Positions 8,921 through 17,698 are shown, numbered from the stretch's first letter. The stretch: DNA of 59,420 bases from Mycobacterium sp. (GCA_026393245.1 JAPLAO010000164.1:1-59420); one strand, 5' to 3'. Numbers and translations are program-made. Notes: generated from the letters alone by a model not told the origin.

Positions 8921-8944
8921 CGATCTGCGCGCACTCTCGGCGGC
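8921..8944 (-). repeat. Inverted copy of the bracketing element, right side
   Basis: CGATCTGCGCGCACTCTCGG lies between the DUF559-type gene and the fadA3 stop at 8949. It shares 16 identical bases with the left-hand inverted copy (8007-8022), so the gene is flanked by direct repeats of this arm 922 bp apart. Confidence 0.8.
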
Positions 8945-8948
8945 CGAC

Positions 8949-10169
8949 TCAGCTGAGCCGCTCGACCACCATCGCCATACCCTGGCCACCGCCCACACAC
9001 ATGGTCTCGATGCCGAACGTCTTGTCATGTGTCGCAAGGTTATTCAGTAGCGTCGCGGTGATCCGGGCGCCTGTCATGCCGAACGGATGCCCGAGCGCGA
9101 TCGCGCCACCGGAGACGTTGAGTTTGTCCTCGTCGATGCCTAGCGCGCGGGCCGAGCCGAGCACCTGCACCGCGAATGCCTCGTTGATCTCGAACAGGTC
9201 GATGTCGGAGACCGACATCTTGGCGTAGCCCAGCGCCTTCTTGACGGCCTCGATCGGGCCCAGGCCCATGATCTCCGGCGACAGCCCGGACACCCCGGTC
9301 GAGACGATGCGGGCCAGCGGTGTCAGCCCCAGCGCCTTGGCCTTGGTATCGGACATGATCACCACCGCGGCGGCGCCGTCATTGAGCGGGCATGCATTGC
9401 CGGCGGTGACGGTGCCGTCGGGGCGGAACACCGGATTCAAGGCGCTGATCTTCTCGTACACTGTGCCGGCGCGGGGGCCGTCGTCGGTGCTGACGACGGT
9501 GCCGTCGGGCAGCGTCACCGGTGAGATCTCGCGGGCGAAGAACCCACTGTTGATGGCCTCCTCGGCACGATTCTGGCTGCGCACACCCCAGCGGTCCTGG
9601 TCTTCGCGGCTGATGCCGGTGTGCAGCGCGACGTTCTCGGCGGTCTCGCCCATCGCGATGTAGACATCGGGTAGTTCGCCGCTATCCCGTGGGTCGGTCC
9701 ATGCGGTGGCGCCGGCCTCCTTGGCGGCGTCAGCGCGCTCGCGGGCCCCGTTGAACAGCGGGTTGCGGGTGTCCGGCCAGGAGTCGGCGTTACCGCTGGC
9801 GAACCGCGACACCGTCTCGACGCCCGCGGAGATGAAGGCGTCACCCTCGCCGGCCTTGATGGCGTGGAACGCCATCCGGGTGGTCTGCAGCGACGACGAG
9901 CAGTACCGGTTCACCGTCACGCCGGGCAGGAAGTCGTAGCCGAGTTCGACGGCCACCACGCGGGCGATATTGAACCCAGACTCGCCGGCAGGCTGGCCGC
10001 AGCCCATCATCAGGTCGACGATGTCGCGGGGATCCAGGGCGGGCACCTTGTCCAGTGCCGCACGCACCATCTGGGTGGCCAGATCATCCGGGCGCATGCT
10101 CACCAGCGAGCCCTTGAAGGCGCGGCCGATCGGGGAGCGGGCGGTGGAGACGATGACGGCTTCGGGCAT
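8949..10169 (-). CDS. fadA3: Acetyl-CoA acetyltransferase / beta-ketothiolase FadA3
   Basis: A 406-residue thiolase. The acyl-accepting cysteine is in VNRYCSSSLQTTRMA. The C-terminal active-site loops NEAFA, GGAIALGHPFGMTGAR and CVGGGQGMA are intact, with the general-base histidine and second cysteine. It cleaves 3-ketoacyl-CoA, or condenses acetyl-CoA, at the last step of beta-oxidation. AGGAG stands seven bases before the ATG. Position agrees with M. tuberculosis fadA3 (Rv1074c, recalled). The gene runs convergently towards the repeat-bracketed DUF559 gene. Confidence 0.93.
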   Translation of the reverse strand: MPEAVIVSTARSPIGRAFKGSLVSMRPDDLATQMVRAALDKVPALDPRDIVDLMMGCGQPAGESGFNIARVVAVELGYDFLPGVTVNRYCSSSLQTTRMAFHAIKAGEGDAFISAGVETVSRFASGNADSWPDTRNPLFNGARERADAAKEAGATAWTDPRDSGELPDVYIAMGETAENVALHTGISREDQDRWGVRSQNRAEEAINSGFFAREISPVTLPDGTVVSTDDGPRAGTVYEKISALNPVFRPDGTVTAGNACPLNDGAAAVVIMSDTKAKALGLTPLARIVSTGVSGLSPEIMGLGPIEAVKKALGYAKMSVSDIDLFEINEAFAVQVLGSARALGIDEDKLNVSGGAIALGHPFGMTGARITATLLNNLATHDKTFGIETMCVGGGQGMAMVVERLS

Positions 10170-10261
10170 GAGGTGACTCCTGTTTTCGGTGACGCGGGGT
10201 TGGTGAAAAACCTAGCTCATCCTGGTCTTGCCGACTCCACTCGGCCAGTGACACCACGCTG

Positions 10262-10276
10262 ATACCATGGCGGTAT
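10262..10276. promoter_or_regulatory. Palindrome over the antitoxin start codon, candidate TA autorepression operator
   Basis: ATACC-atggc-GGTAT is a perfect inverted repeat with five-base arms. It covers the first two bases of the antitoxin ATG at 10275. Ribbon-helix-helix antitoxins usually repress their own promoter through short palindromes, so this is a plausible operator. Confidence 0.45.
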
Positions 10277-10475
10277 GGCTATGACGCTGAGACTCTCCGA
10301 CGAGCAGACCGCGAAACTGCGCGCCGCCGCGGAACGCGACGGTGTGTCCATGCATTCCGCGGTGCTGAAGGCCGTCGACGATTACTTGGACCGCCGCACC
10401 GCGCGCCGCGACGAGATGCTGACCCGGATCGTCAAAGAACATGACGGTCTCTTGCAGCGCCTCGCTGATGCATGA
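10275..10475 (+). CDS. Ribbon-helix-helix type antitoxin of a Fic/Doc toxin-antitoxin pair
   Basis: A 66-residue protein. The N-terminus MTLRLSDEQTAKLRAAAERDGVSMHSAVLKAVDDYL is a typical RHH DNA-binding module: one beta-strand, then two helices. A charged C-terminal tail (RRTARRDEMLTRIVKEHDGLLQRL) would bind the toxin. An in-frame ATG at 10281 is an alternative start. The last codon overlaps the toxin ATG in an ATGA junction, as in most type II TA operons. Such an antitoxin would neutralise the partner and repress the operon. Confidence 0.8.
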   Translation: MAMTLRLSDEQTAKLRAAAERDGVSMHSAVLKAVDDYLDRRTARRDEMLTRIVKEHDGLLQRLADA

Positions 10476-10849
10476 TCGACTACCTCACGTTGGACGACGT
10501 ACTCGCTGCCGCCGAAGCCCACCTCGGCCGCCCCGCGGAAATCGGCGACTACGGGCTTCTCGAATCTGCCCTCGCACGACCGCAAGCGACGGTTTTCGGT
10601 GAGGATGCCTACTCCACGATTCATGAGAAAGCAGCGGCGCTTGTGCAGTCGCTGGCTACTAACCACGCTCTGATCGACGGAAACAAGCGCACGGCGTTCG
10701 TGGCAACCGCGCTCTTCTACGGGCTCAACGGCTACCGGGTGCGCGTCGACACCGAGGATGAACTTTTCAACCTGGTGATCGCCGTTGCGACCCGAGACCT
10801 CGACACCGTGCAGAAAATCGCCGCACGGCTAACGCCTCTCGTCGAATGA
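10472..10849 (+). CDS. Fic/Doc-family death-on-curing toxin
   Basis: A 125-residue Fic-fold protein of Doc length. The family motif HxFx(D/E)GNKR appears as HALIDGNKRTAF. It has the catalytic histidine and the GNKR anion-hole, but leucine replaces the usual phenylalanine. Doc phosphorylates elongation factor Tu and stops translation; other Fic proteins transfer AMP, and sequence alone does not settle which applies here. The partner antitoxin is directly upstream and translationally coupled. The pair sits between fadA3 and the GDSL esterase, where I recall no TA genes in M. tuberculosis, suggesting insertion or lineage-specific retention. Confidence 0.85.
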   Translation: MIDYLTLDDVLAAAEAHLGRPAEIGDYGLLESALARPQATVFGEDAYSTIHEKAAALVQSLATNHALIDGNKRTAFVATALFYGLNGYRVRVDTEDELFNLVIAVATRDLDTVQKIAARLTPLVE

Positions 10850-10862
10850 GGGTCGATCGCGT

Positions 10863-11681
10863 CTAATCCGTGAGCACTTGGCGCAGCGCGACCAACAACT
10901 GTTCAGCCGCCAGCGCGTATCCCACCGCCGAAGGGTGATAGCGATCCTCGGAGAACATCCCTTCGGGATCGGTCGCGAAGTGCGGCGCCATCAAATCGGC
11001 CAGTGGAACTGGTACACCGCCGGCAGCGCGCACTTCGGCGGTCTGAGCGCGGGCGAGTCTCAGGCCAAGTGATCGGGCCGTCCACCGCAACGGCTGCGGA
11101 ATGGCGCCGATGACACCCAGATCCGGGCAGGTGCCGACAACCACCGTCGCGCCGGTGGTCCGAAGGCGTTCGACCGCCGCACCGAGTCGCCGCGCCGACG
11201 GGCCGATGCCATTGAGTGCGGTGACGTCATTGGCGCCGATCATGATCACCGCCGCATCCGGCGGCGGCCCTGCGACCATCATGGCATCGACCTGTCCGGA
11301 CAGCCCTTTCGACGATGCCCCGACGATGGCCTTCGTCGCGAGGCGAACCACCGCGCCGGACTGCTCGGCCAGCCCGCGGGCGATCCGCACGCCAGGCACC
11401 TCTTCGGCGTCGGTACAGCCGTAACCGGTGGCGGTGGAGTCCCCGAAGATCATCAGGTGAATGTCGAACGGCGCGCCGCGCTCCCACCGGCAGACTCCTC
11501 CGCCGCCGGGTGCATAGATGCCGTCGGCGCGGGGTGGAACGTCCCAGGCTTTGGGAATGATGTTGCGGGCCTGTTCGGCCTGTCCGGTCAACAAGTTGCG
11601 GGCGCCCACGACGGCACCGCCGGTCGAGGCGAGCACTCCCGCCACGGCTAGCGCCTTGGTGGTCCCGAGCCATCTGGCCAC
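10863..11681 (-). CDS. SGNH/GDSL esterase (Rv1075c-like)
   Basis: About 272 residues. An N-terminal hydrophobic helix (ALAVAGVLASTGGAVVGA) suggests export or anchoring. The SGNH blocks are all present: nucleophile serine in LMIFGDSTATGYG, the GxND asparagine in MIGANDVT, and the Asp-His pair in EDRYHPSAVGYA. This fold hydrolyses esters or transfers acyl groups. The GTG at 11681 is preferred; the open frame further upstream has no recognisable protein. Position matches Rv1075c (recalled), a cell-wall-associated esterase in M. tuberculosis. It is transcribed towards the toxin gene, with 13 bases between the stops. Confidence 0.85.
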   Translation of the reverse strand: MARWLGTTKALAVAGVLASTGGAVVGARNLLTGQAEQARNIIPKAWDVPPRADGIYAPGGGGVCRWERGAPFDIHLMIFGDSTATGYGCTDAEEVPGVRIARGLAEQSGAVVRLATKAIVGASSKGLSGQVDAMMVAGPPPDAAVIMIGANDVTALNGIGPSARRLGAAVERLRTTGATVVVGTCPDLGVIGAIPQPLRWTARSLGLRLARAQTAEVRAAGGVPVPLADLMAPHFATDPEGMFSEDRYHPSAVGYALAAEQLLVALRQVLTD

Positions 11682-11884
11682 GAGTGACAGTGTGTCCCGC
11701 CAACAGGGTTTTTCGGTTACGGACGGGTATCGGATACGGAAAGAAATCGCTTCGGCGGTTGTGGTCTGTGTCACAGCTGTCAAGCTGAATTCCCCGTTAC
11801 TCGTTAGCTGCATTTGGATCGGCCGACGGGCCCGGCACGGCACTACGACGGCCCGGCACTACAACTGCGGAGGGAGTGTTGACT

Positions 11885-12934
11885 ATGACCGCACCCAGCA
11901 AGGTGTCCCCGGCAACCGCGCACAAGGTTCCGATCGCACCCGCGCGACCCCGGCGCTACCCGGTCAGCGATGGCGCTCCGGTCGAGATCATCGAGGACGG
12001 CCCCGGCCTTGCGGCTCGCCTGGTCTCCATCGGCGCTCGCGCCACCATGTGGCCGGCACTGGCGGTGCTCAGTCATGTTCCGCACTGGCCCTGGCCATTT
12101 GGTGTTGTGGACTACGTCGCCCGGGCACTGCTGCCGTCACCGGGCACGGTTCGCGCCACGGTCGGGTTGCCCAACGCATCGGCCCAATTGGTCCGGGCGC
12201 CCGGGGTGCTGCCCGCCGATGGCCGCCGCCGCGTCGTGCTCTATTTTCACGGCGGTGCTTTCATGACGTGCGGGGTGAACTCCCACAGCCGTCTTGCGGG
12301 TGCACTGTCGAAGTTCGCCGACTCGCCGGTGCTGGTCGTCGACTACCGGCTGATCCCGAAACACACCATTGGGATGGCCATCGACGACTGCTATGACGGA
12401 TACCGGTGGCTGAGGTTGCGTGGCTACGAACCCGAACAGATCGTGTTGGCCGGTGATTCGGCCGGCGGGTACCTTGCAATGGCGCTGGCGCAGCGACTGC
12501 AAGCCGAAGGCGAGACGCCCGCGGCGATGGTGGCGCTGTCCCCACTGCTGCAACTGGAGAAGGATCCCAAGCTCGCGCACCCGAACATCTACAGCGATGC
12601 GATGTTCCCGCCCAAGGCTTTCCACGCGCTTGTCGCTCTGGTTGCGCGCGCGGCCGCGAAGAATATCGTCGACGGGGTACCGGAAGGTGTCTATGAGCCG
12701 TTGGACAATATCGAGCCGGGCCTGCCGCGGACGTTGATCCACGTCTCGGGCTCGGAGGTCTTGCTGCACGACGCCCGTTTGGCGGCTCGGCGGCTAGCCG
12801 CGGCCGGCGTGCCGACCGAAGTGCGGGTGTGGCCGGGCCAGATCCACGACTTCCAGATGGCGGCACCGCTGATACCGGAGGCCACCCGCTCACTGCGACA
12901 GATCGGCGAGTACATCCGCGAAGCCACTGGCTGA
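11885..12934 (+). CDS. lipU: Alpha/beta-hydrolase-3 family lipase/esterase LipU
   Basis: A hormone-sensitive-lipase family enzyme of 349 residues. The HGGA oxyanion motif is in LYFHGGAFMTCG. The serine elbow is GDSAGG, and the catalytic Asp-His pair lies in the C-terminal VRVWPGQIHDF region. It hydrolyses short- to medium-chain acyl esters. The ATG at 11885 is chosen because GGAGGGA lies nine bases upstream; an in-frame GTG at 11876 abuts that ribosome site. Divergent from the GDSL esterase and in the position of M. tuberculosis lipU (Rv1076, recalled). Confidence 0.88.
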   Translation: MTAPSKVSPATAHKVPIAPARPRRYPVSDGAPVEIIEDGPGLAARLVSIGARATMWPALAVLSHVPHWPWPFGVVDYVARALLPSPGTVRATVGLPNASAQLVRAPGVLPADGRRRVVLYFHGGAFMTCGVNSHSRLAGALSKFADSPVLVVDYRLIPKHTIGMAIDDCYDGYRWLRLRGYEPEQIVLAGDSAGGYLAMALAQRLQAEGETPAAMVALSPLLQLEKDPKLAHPNIYSDAMFPPKAFHALVALVARAAAKNIVDGVPEGVYEPLDNIEPGLPRTLIHVSGSEVLLHDARLAARRLAAAGVPTEVRVWPGQIHDFQMAAPLIPEATRSLRQIGEYIREATG

Positions 12935-13019
12935 GCCATAGGCCACGTGCCACTGGCTGAGCAGCGCGATGTTGGCCAGTAGACTCAAGGACGAGTGACA
13001 CCGCAACGGAGGAGCGGGG

Positions 13020-13976
13020 ATGGCAGGCGGTCTCGTGGGACTGCTCGACGATGTCGCCGCGCTGGCTAAGCTGGCCGCCGCTTCAGTCGATGATGTGGCC
13101 GCGGCCGCAGGTCGCGCCAGCCTGAAGGCGGCTGGCGTCGTCGTCGACGACACCGCAGTCACCCCCGCCTATGTGCGTGGGCTTGCCGCCGAACGCGAAC
13201 TGCCCATCATCCGGCGCATCGCGACCGGTTCGTTGCGCAACAAGCTGCTCTTCATCCTGCCCGCGGCTCTGTTGCTCAGCGCCATCGCGCCGGTGGTGGT
13301 CGAAGTGATCCTGATGTTCGGCGGGTGTTTCCTGGCCTACGAGGGCGCCCACAAGATCATTCACGCACTGCGACACGACGACCACGATCATCACGTGCCG
13401 GCAGTACAGGTCGGACCCGAAGCTGAGTCGACGATGATCGCGGGCGCGATCCGCACTGACTTCATCCTCTCGGCCGAGATCATGGTGATTGCGCTCAAAG
13501 AGGTCATCGAAGAGCCCTTGGTGTCTCGGGGCGTGATCTTGGCGGTTGTCGCCGTCGGTATTACCGCGGTGGTGTACGGGGTGGTCGCGCTCATCGTGAA
13601 GATGGACGATCTGGGTCTCAAGCTGGCCGAGCGTTCGTCACCGCAGTCCCAGCGTCTGGGCCGACTGCTGGTAGCCGGTATGCCCAAGGTTCTGAACTGG
13701 CTCTCGGTCATCGGCACCGCTGCCATGCTGTGGGTCGGCGGGCATATTCTGCTGGTCGGATTCGACGAGCTGGGTTGGTCCGCTCCCTACCATCTCGTGC
13801 ACCGTCTTGAGGATCTGGTCCACGGGGTGCCCGCCGTCGGTGGCGTGCTCGCCTGGACCGTCAACACCGCAGCTTCGGGGTTGGTCGGACTGGTGGTCGG
13901 TGCCCTGTTGGTGGTGGTCGTGGAACGGCTGCCGTTTCGCCGGGGGCGCGGGCAACGCGCTGCCCACGGGGGCTGA
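13020..13976 (+). CDS. DUF808 family integral membrane protein (YedI-like)
   Basis: A 318-residue membrane protein whose N-terminus (MAGGLVGLLDDVAALAKLAAASVDDVAAAA) is the diagnostic start of the DUF808 family. Several transmembrane helices follow, with the conserved GGCFLAYEGAHKI segment and then a His/Asp-rich loop (HDDHDHHVPAV) that could bind metal. The ribosome site GGAGGA precedes the ATG at the right distance. I recall no such gene between lipU and cbs in M. tuberculosis, so this looks like a species-group difference. Function unknown; no partner genes give a clue. Confidence 0.88.
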   Translation: MAGGLVGLLDDVAALAKLAAASVDDVAAAAGRASLKAAGVVVDDTAVTPAYVRGLAAERELPIIRRIATGSLRNKLLFILPAALLLSAIAPVVVEVILMFGGCFLAYEGAHKIIHALRHDDHDHHVPAVQVGPEAESTMIAGAIRTDFILSAEIMVIALKEVIEEPLVSRGVILAVVAVGITAVVYGVVALIVKMDDLGLKLAERSSPQSQRLGRLLVAGMPKVLNWLSVIGTAAMLWVGGHILLVGFDELGWSAPYHLVHRLEDLVHGVPAVGGVLAWTVNTAASGLVGLVVGALLVVVVERLPFRRGRGQRAAHGG

Positions 13977-14046
13977 CGCCCGGGCTTTCCGGTCGCCTCG
14001 GTCGGGGCGGACCGCATCCGCGCCACACACCTGACACGATGTAGGT

Positions 14047-15441
14047 ATGCGAATCGCGCAGCACGTCAGCGAGCTGATCGGCAACACGCCTCTGGTTCAA
14101 CTCAACTCGGTGGTTCCCGAGGGCGCCGGGGTGGTGGCGGCCAAGGTCGAGTACCTCAACCCGGGCGGCAGTTCCAAGGACCGGATCGCGATCAAGATGA
14201 TCGATGCCGCCGAGGTCAGCGGTCAGCTCAAGCCCGGCGGCACCATCGTCGAGCCGACTTCGGGAAATACCGGCGTCGGCCTGGCACTGGTGGCCCAGCG
14301 CCGTGGCTACCGGTGCGTGTTCGTCTGCCCGGACAAGGTCAGCGAAGACAAGCGAAATGTGTTGCGCGCCTACGGTGCTGAGGTGGTGGTCTGCCCGACG
14401 GCCGTCCCGCCGGAGCACCCGGACAGTTACTACAGCGTCTCCGATCGACTCGTCGCTGAGATCGACGGTGCATGGAAGCCCGATCAGTACTCCAACCCCA
14501 ACGGTCCGGCGAGCCACTACGAGACCACCGGCCCGGAGATCTGGGCCGACACCGACGGCAAGGTCACCCATTTCGTCGCGGGTGTGGGCACCGGCGGAAC
14601 CATCACCGGCGCCGGGCGCTACCTCAAGGAGATGTCCGGCGGGCGGGTCAAGGTCATCGGCGCCGACCCGGAGGGTTCGGTGTACTCCGGCGGCACCGGT
14701 CGGCCCTATCTGGTGGAGGGTGTCGGCGAGGACTTCTGGCCCGCGGCCTACGACCCGGCTGTGGCCGATCAGATCATCGCGGTCTCCGACGCCGACTCTT
14801 TTGATATGACACGACGGTTGGCCCGCGAGGAAGGCCTGCTGGTCGGCGGCTCCTGCGGGATGGCTGCCGTCGCGGCATTGCGGGTGGCCGCCGAGGCCGG
14901 GCCGGACGCGCTCATCGTGGTGTTATTGCCCGACGGCGGACGCGGCTACCTGTCGAAGATCTTCAACGATTCCTGGATGTCGTCCTACGGATTCCTGCGC
15001 ACGCCACTGGACGGCACACTGCCCGAACCGACCGTCGGCGACGTGCTGCGCGGCAAATCCGGGGGCCTGCCCGACCTGGTGCACACCCACCCGTCGGAGA
15101 CGGTTCGCGACGCCATCGGGATCCTGCGCGAGTACGGGGTGTCGCAGATGCCGGTGGTCGGCGCTGAACCGCCGGTGATGGCCGGCGAGGTGGCCGGCAG
15201 CGTGTCCGAACGTGAACTGCTCTCGGCGGTGTTCGAGGGCCGTGCCCAACTGGTCGACGCCGTCGCCCAGCATATGAGCCCGCCACTGCCGCTTATCGGC
15301 GCCGGCGACCATGTCAGTGCGGCGGCCAAGGCGCTGCGCGACGTCGACGCGGTAATGGTGGTGGAGGGCGGCAAACCCGTCGGCGTGATCACCCGCCACG
15401 ACCTTCTCGGCTATCTCTCCGAAGGGCCGCGACGGCGTTGA
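14047..15441 (+). CDS. cbs: Cystathionine beta-synthase
   Basis: A 464-residue PLP enzyme that condenses serine and homocysteine to cystathionine. The PLP lysine is K44 in GGSSKDRI, and the substrate-binding loop is EPTSGNTGVGLA. The C-terminus has two CBS repeats (about residues 340-460) that normally sense adenosyl ligands. No N-terminal haem domain is present, as in other bacterial forms. It is two genes before metB in the same orientation, so the two steps of sulfur exchange between homocysteine and cysteine are clustered. Matches M. tuberculosis Rv1077 (recalled). Confidence 0.95.
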   Translation: MRIAQHVSELIGNTPLVQLNSVVPEGAGVVAAKVEYLNPGGSSKDRIAIKMIDAAEVSGQLKPGGTIVEPTSGNTGVGLALVAQRRGYRCVFVCPDKVSEDKRNVLRAYGAEVVVCPTAVPPEHPDSYYSVSDRLVAEIDGAWKPDQYSNPNGPASHYETTGPEIWADTDGKVTHFVAGVGTGGTITGAGRYLKEMSGGRVKVIGADPEGSVYSGGTGRPYLVEGVGEDFWPAAYDPAVADQIIAVSDADSFDMTRRLAREEGLLVGGSCGMAAVAALRVAAEAGPDALIVVLLPDGGRGYLSKIFNDSWMSSYGFLRTPLDGTLPEPTVGDVLRGKSGGLPDLVHTHPSETVRDAIGILREYGVSQMPVVGAEPPVMAGEVAGSVSERELLSAVFEGRAQLVDAVAQHMSPPLPLIGAGDHVSAAAKALRDVDAVMVVEGGKPVGVITRHDLLGYLSEGPRRR

Positions 15442-15484
15442 CACGGTAGGGTTGAACCGCATCAATCCTGACGTGGGGAGCCCC

Positions 15485-16507
15485 GTGACCGAACCGCCCG
15501 TACCGCCCAGCAACTTCCCGCCGGCTGGTGACTATCCGCCGCCGCCCGGGAACTATCCGCCGCCGGGGAGCTTCCCGCCGCCCGGGAACTATCCGCCGCC
15601 GGGTCCCGGTTACGGTCCGCCGCAGGGATGGGGCCCCCCGCCGCAGGGCGCCTACCCGCCTCCTCCGCCGGGCGCGTATCCGCCGCCTGGTTCCTATCCG
15701 CCGCCTGGTTCCTACCCGCCCCCACCGGCCGGTTCCTACCCACCCCCACCGCCCGCCGGCGGCGGCTACTTCCCGCCGCCGCCCGGATATGGCGCGCCCG
15801 CGACTGGTTACAGCGTCGGCGAAGGGTTGACCTGGGCCTGGCAAAAGTTCACCAGGAATGCGGCGCCACTGGTGGTGGCGACCCTGGTGTTCTGGCTGAT
15901 CGGCCTTCTTCTGAGCTGGGTGAGCCGGACGGTGTTGCAAGCGGTCTCGCCGGAGACCTTGACCGTCTTCGACACCGCGGACGGTGTTTTCGAAACGGCG
16001 ACGCCGACCCTGACCGGTGTCGGTTTAGCCGTGACGATTCTGTCCACCATCGTTCAGATCCTTGTCAAAGGCGGCATCGCCTCGGCTGGCTACGGCGGGT
16101 TGCTGGATATCGCCAACGGACAGCCGGTGTCGATCGGATCGTTCTTCCGGCCCCGCAACGTCGTCGCGGTCATCGTCGCGTCGCTGATCGTCGACATTCT
16201 GGCCATCGTCGGTCTGATTGCATGCATCCTGCCGGGCCTCGCCGTATTGGTGTTCACCTGGTTCAGCACCGTCGCAATCGTCGACCGCAATATGTCGCCG
16301 ATCGACGGGATCCGGGCGAGTATCGACATCGTCAAAAAGAACTTCGGTTCCGTTCTGCTGGCGTTCCTGACCTTCGTGGCGCTGCACATCGTCGGGTTCA
16401 TGCTGTGCGGTGTCGGCCTGCTGGTCACAATCCCGGTCGCCTACCTGTTCCTGGTGTACACCTACCGCAAGCTCAGCGGCGGGACGGTCGCTCCGGCGAC
16501 CGTCTGA
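15485..16507 (+). CDS. Proline-rich membrane protein at the pra locus, non-RDD C-terminal domain
   Basis: A 340-residue protein. About 105 N-terminal residues are Pro/Gly/Tyr repeats (variants of YPPPGS and NYPPP), which would be a disordered tail. A polytopic membrane domain of five to six helices follows, beginning GEGLTWAWQKFTRNAAPLVVATLVFWLIG. That domain resembles proline/glycine-rich transmembrane proteins such as Rv2560 (recalled) rather than the RDD domain of Pra (Rv1078), although the gene sits exactly where pra would be. The GTG at 15485 has GGGGAG upstream. Pra-like proteins are surface antigens; the role here is unknown. Confidence 0.8.
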   Translation: MTEPPVPPSNFPPAGDYPPPPGNYPPPGSFPPPGNYPPPGPGYGPPQGWGPPPQGAYPPPPPGAYPPPGSYPPPGSYPPPPAGSYPPPPPAGGGYFPPPPGYGAPATGYSVGEGLTWAWQKFTRNAAPLVVATLVFWLIGLLLSWVSRTVLQAVSPETLTVFDTADGVFETATPTLTGVGLAVTILSTIVQILVKGGIASAGYGGLLDIANGQPVSIGSFFRPRNVVAVIVASLIVDILAIVGLIACILPGLAVLVFTWFSTVAIVDRNMSPIDGIRASIDIVKKNFGSVLLAFLTFVALHIVGFMLCGVGLLVTIPVAYLFLVYTYRKLSGGTVAPATV

Positions 16508-16543
16508 TCGGTCGGCTGGGCGGCGCCGTTAGGCTCGACGGCA

Positions 16544-17698
16544 ATGACTGACACACACCGCCGACACGGCTTCGCCACCAGGGCGATTCACGCCGGCTAC
16601 CGCCCGGACCCGGCCACCGGGGCCGTCAACGTCCCGATCTATGCCAGCAGCACGTTCGCCCAGGACGGCGTCGGTGGCCTGCGCGGCGGGTTCGAATACG
16701 CCCGCACCGGCAATCCCACCCGTGCGGCGCTGGAATCGGTACTGGCCGCGGTCGAGGACGGCCGGTTCGGCCGCGCGTTTAGTTCCGGGATGGGTGCCAC
16801 CGACTGCGCACTGCGGGCGGTGCTGCGTCCCGGCGACCACATCGTGATCCCCGACGACGCCTACGGCGGTACCTTCCGCCTGATCGACAAGGTCTTCCGG
16901 GAGTGGGGCGTACACCACACGCCGGTACATCTGGCCGACCTCGAGGCGGTACGGGCGGCGATCACTGCCGACACCCGGATGATCTGGGTGGAAACGCCCA
17001 CCAATCCGCTGCTGTCGATCGTCGATATCGTCGCGGTCGCCGAAATCGGCCATGCCGCAGGGGCATTGGTGTTGGTGGACAACACCTTTGCCTCGCCCGC
17101 ATTGCAACAACCGTTGAACCTGGGTGCCGATATCGTGCTGCACTCGACGACGAAGTACATCGGTGGGCATTCCGACGTGGTGGGTGGTGCGCTGGTGACC
17201 GACAGCGAGGAACTCGACACCAAGTTCGCTTTCCTGCAGAACGGCGCCGGTGCGGTGCCCGGTCCGTTCGATGTCTATCTGACGATGCGTGGGCTCAAGA
17301 CACTCGAGTTGCGGATGCAGCGACACTGCGACAACGCAGCACAGGTCGCCGCTTTCCTCGCCGGACATCCGGCGGTGAGTCAGGTGCTCTACCCCGGGCT
17401 GGCCGGGCACCCCGGTCACAACGTCGCCGCGCGGCAGATGCGCGGTTTCGGCGGCATGGTGTCGGTTCGGATGAGTGGTGGCGCGGAGGCGGCGCGTAAA
17501 TTGTGTTCCCGCACAGAGATTTTCATCCTCGCCGAGTCGCTGGGTGGGGTGGAGTCACTGATCGAACTTCCCAGTGCGATGACGCATGCGTCGACGGCTG
17601 GTTCGCAACTTGAGGTTCCTGACGATCTGGTCCGGCTGTCGGTGGGAATTGAGGATCCGGCCGATCTGCTCGCCGATCTACGCGACGCCCTAATCTAG
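16544..17698 (+). CDS. metB: Cystathionine gamma-synthase
   Basis: A 384-residue PLP enzyme of the Cys/Met metabolism family. Key blocks are YARTGNPTR, SSGMGATDCALRA, the aspartate loop VDNTFASPALQQPL, and the PLP lysine in HSTTKYIGGHSDVVGG. It joins an activated homoserine and cysteine to make cystathionine for methionine synthesis, or catalyses gamma-elimination. The ATG follows a 36-base gap after the proline-rich gene. The gene's last nine bases overlap the convergent GPP34 gene. Matches M. tuberculosis metB (Rv1079, recalled). Confidence 0.93.
   Translation: MTDTHRRHGFATRAIHAGYRPDPATGAVNVPIYASSTFAQDGVGGLRGGFEYARTGNPTRAALESVLAAVEDGRFGRAFSSGMGATDCALRAVLRPGDHIVIPDDAYGGTFRLIDKVFREWGVHHTPVHLADLEAVRAAITADTRMIWVETPTNPLLSIVDIVAVAEIGHAAGALVLVDNTFASPALQQPLNLGADIVLHSTTKYIGGHSDVVGGALVTDSEELDTKFAFLQNGAGAVPGPFDVYLTMRGLKTLELRMQRHCDNAAQVAAFLAGHPAVSQVLYPGLAGHPGHNVAARQMRGFGGMVSVRMSGGAEAARKLCSRTEIFILAESLGGVESLIELPSAMTHASTAGSQLEVPDDLVRLSVGIEDPADLLADLRDALI

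Noticed and set aside
15494..15800. Proline-codon repeats as a possible CRISPR-like or tandem-repeat locus
   Set aside because: They are in-frame CCG-rich codons of a proline-rich protein tail with no spacers or constant repeat unit.
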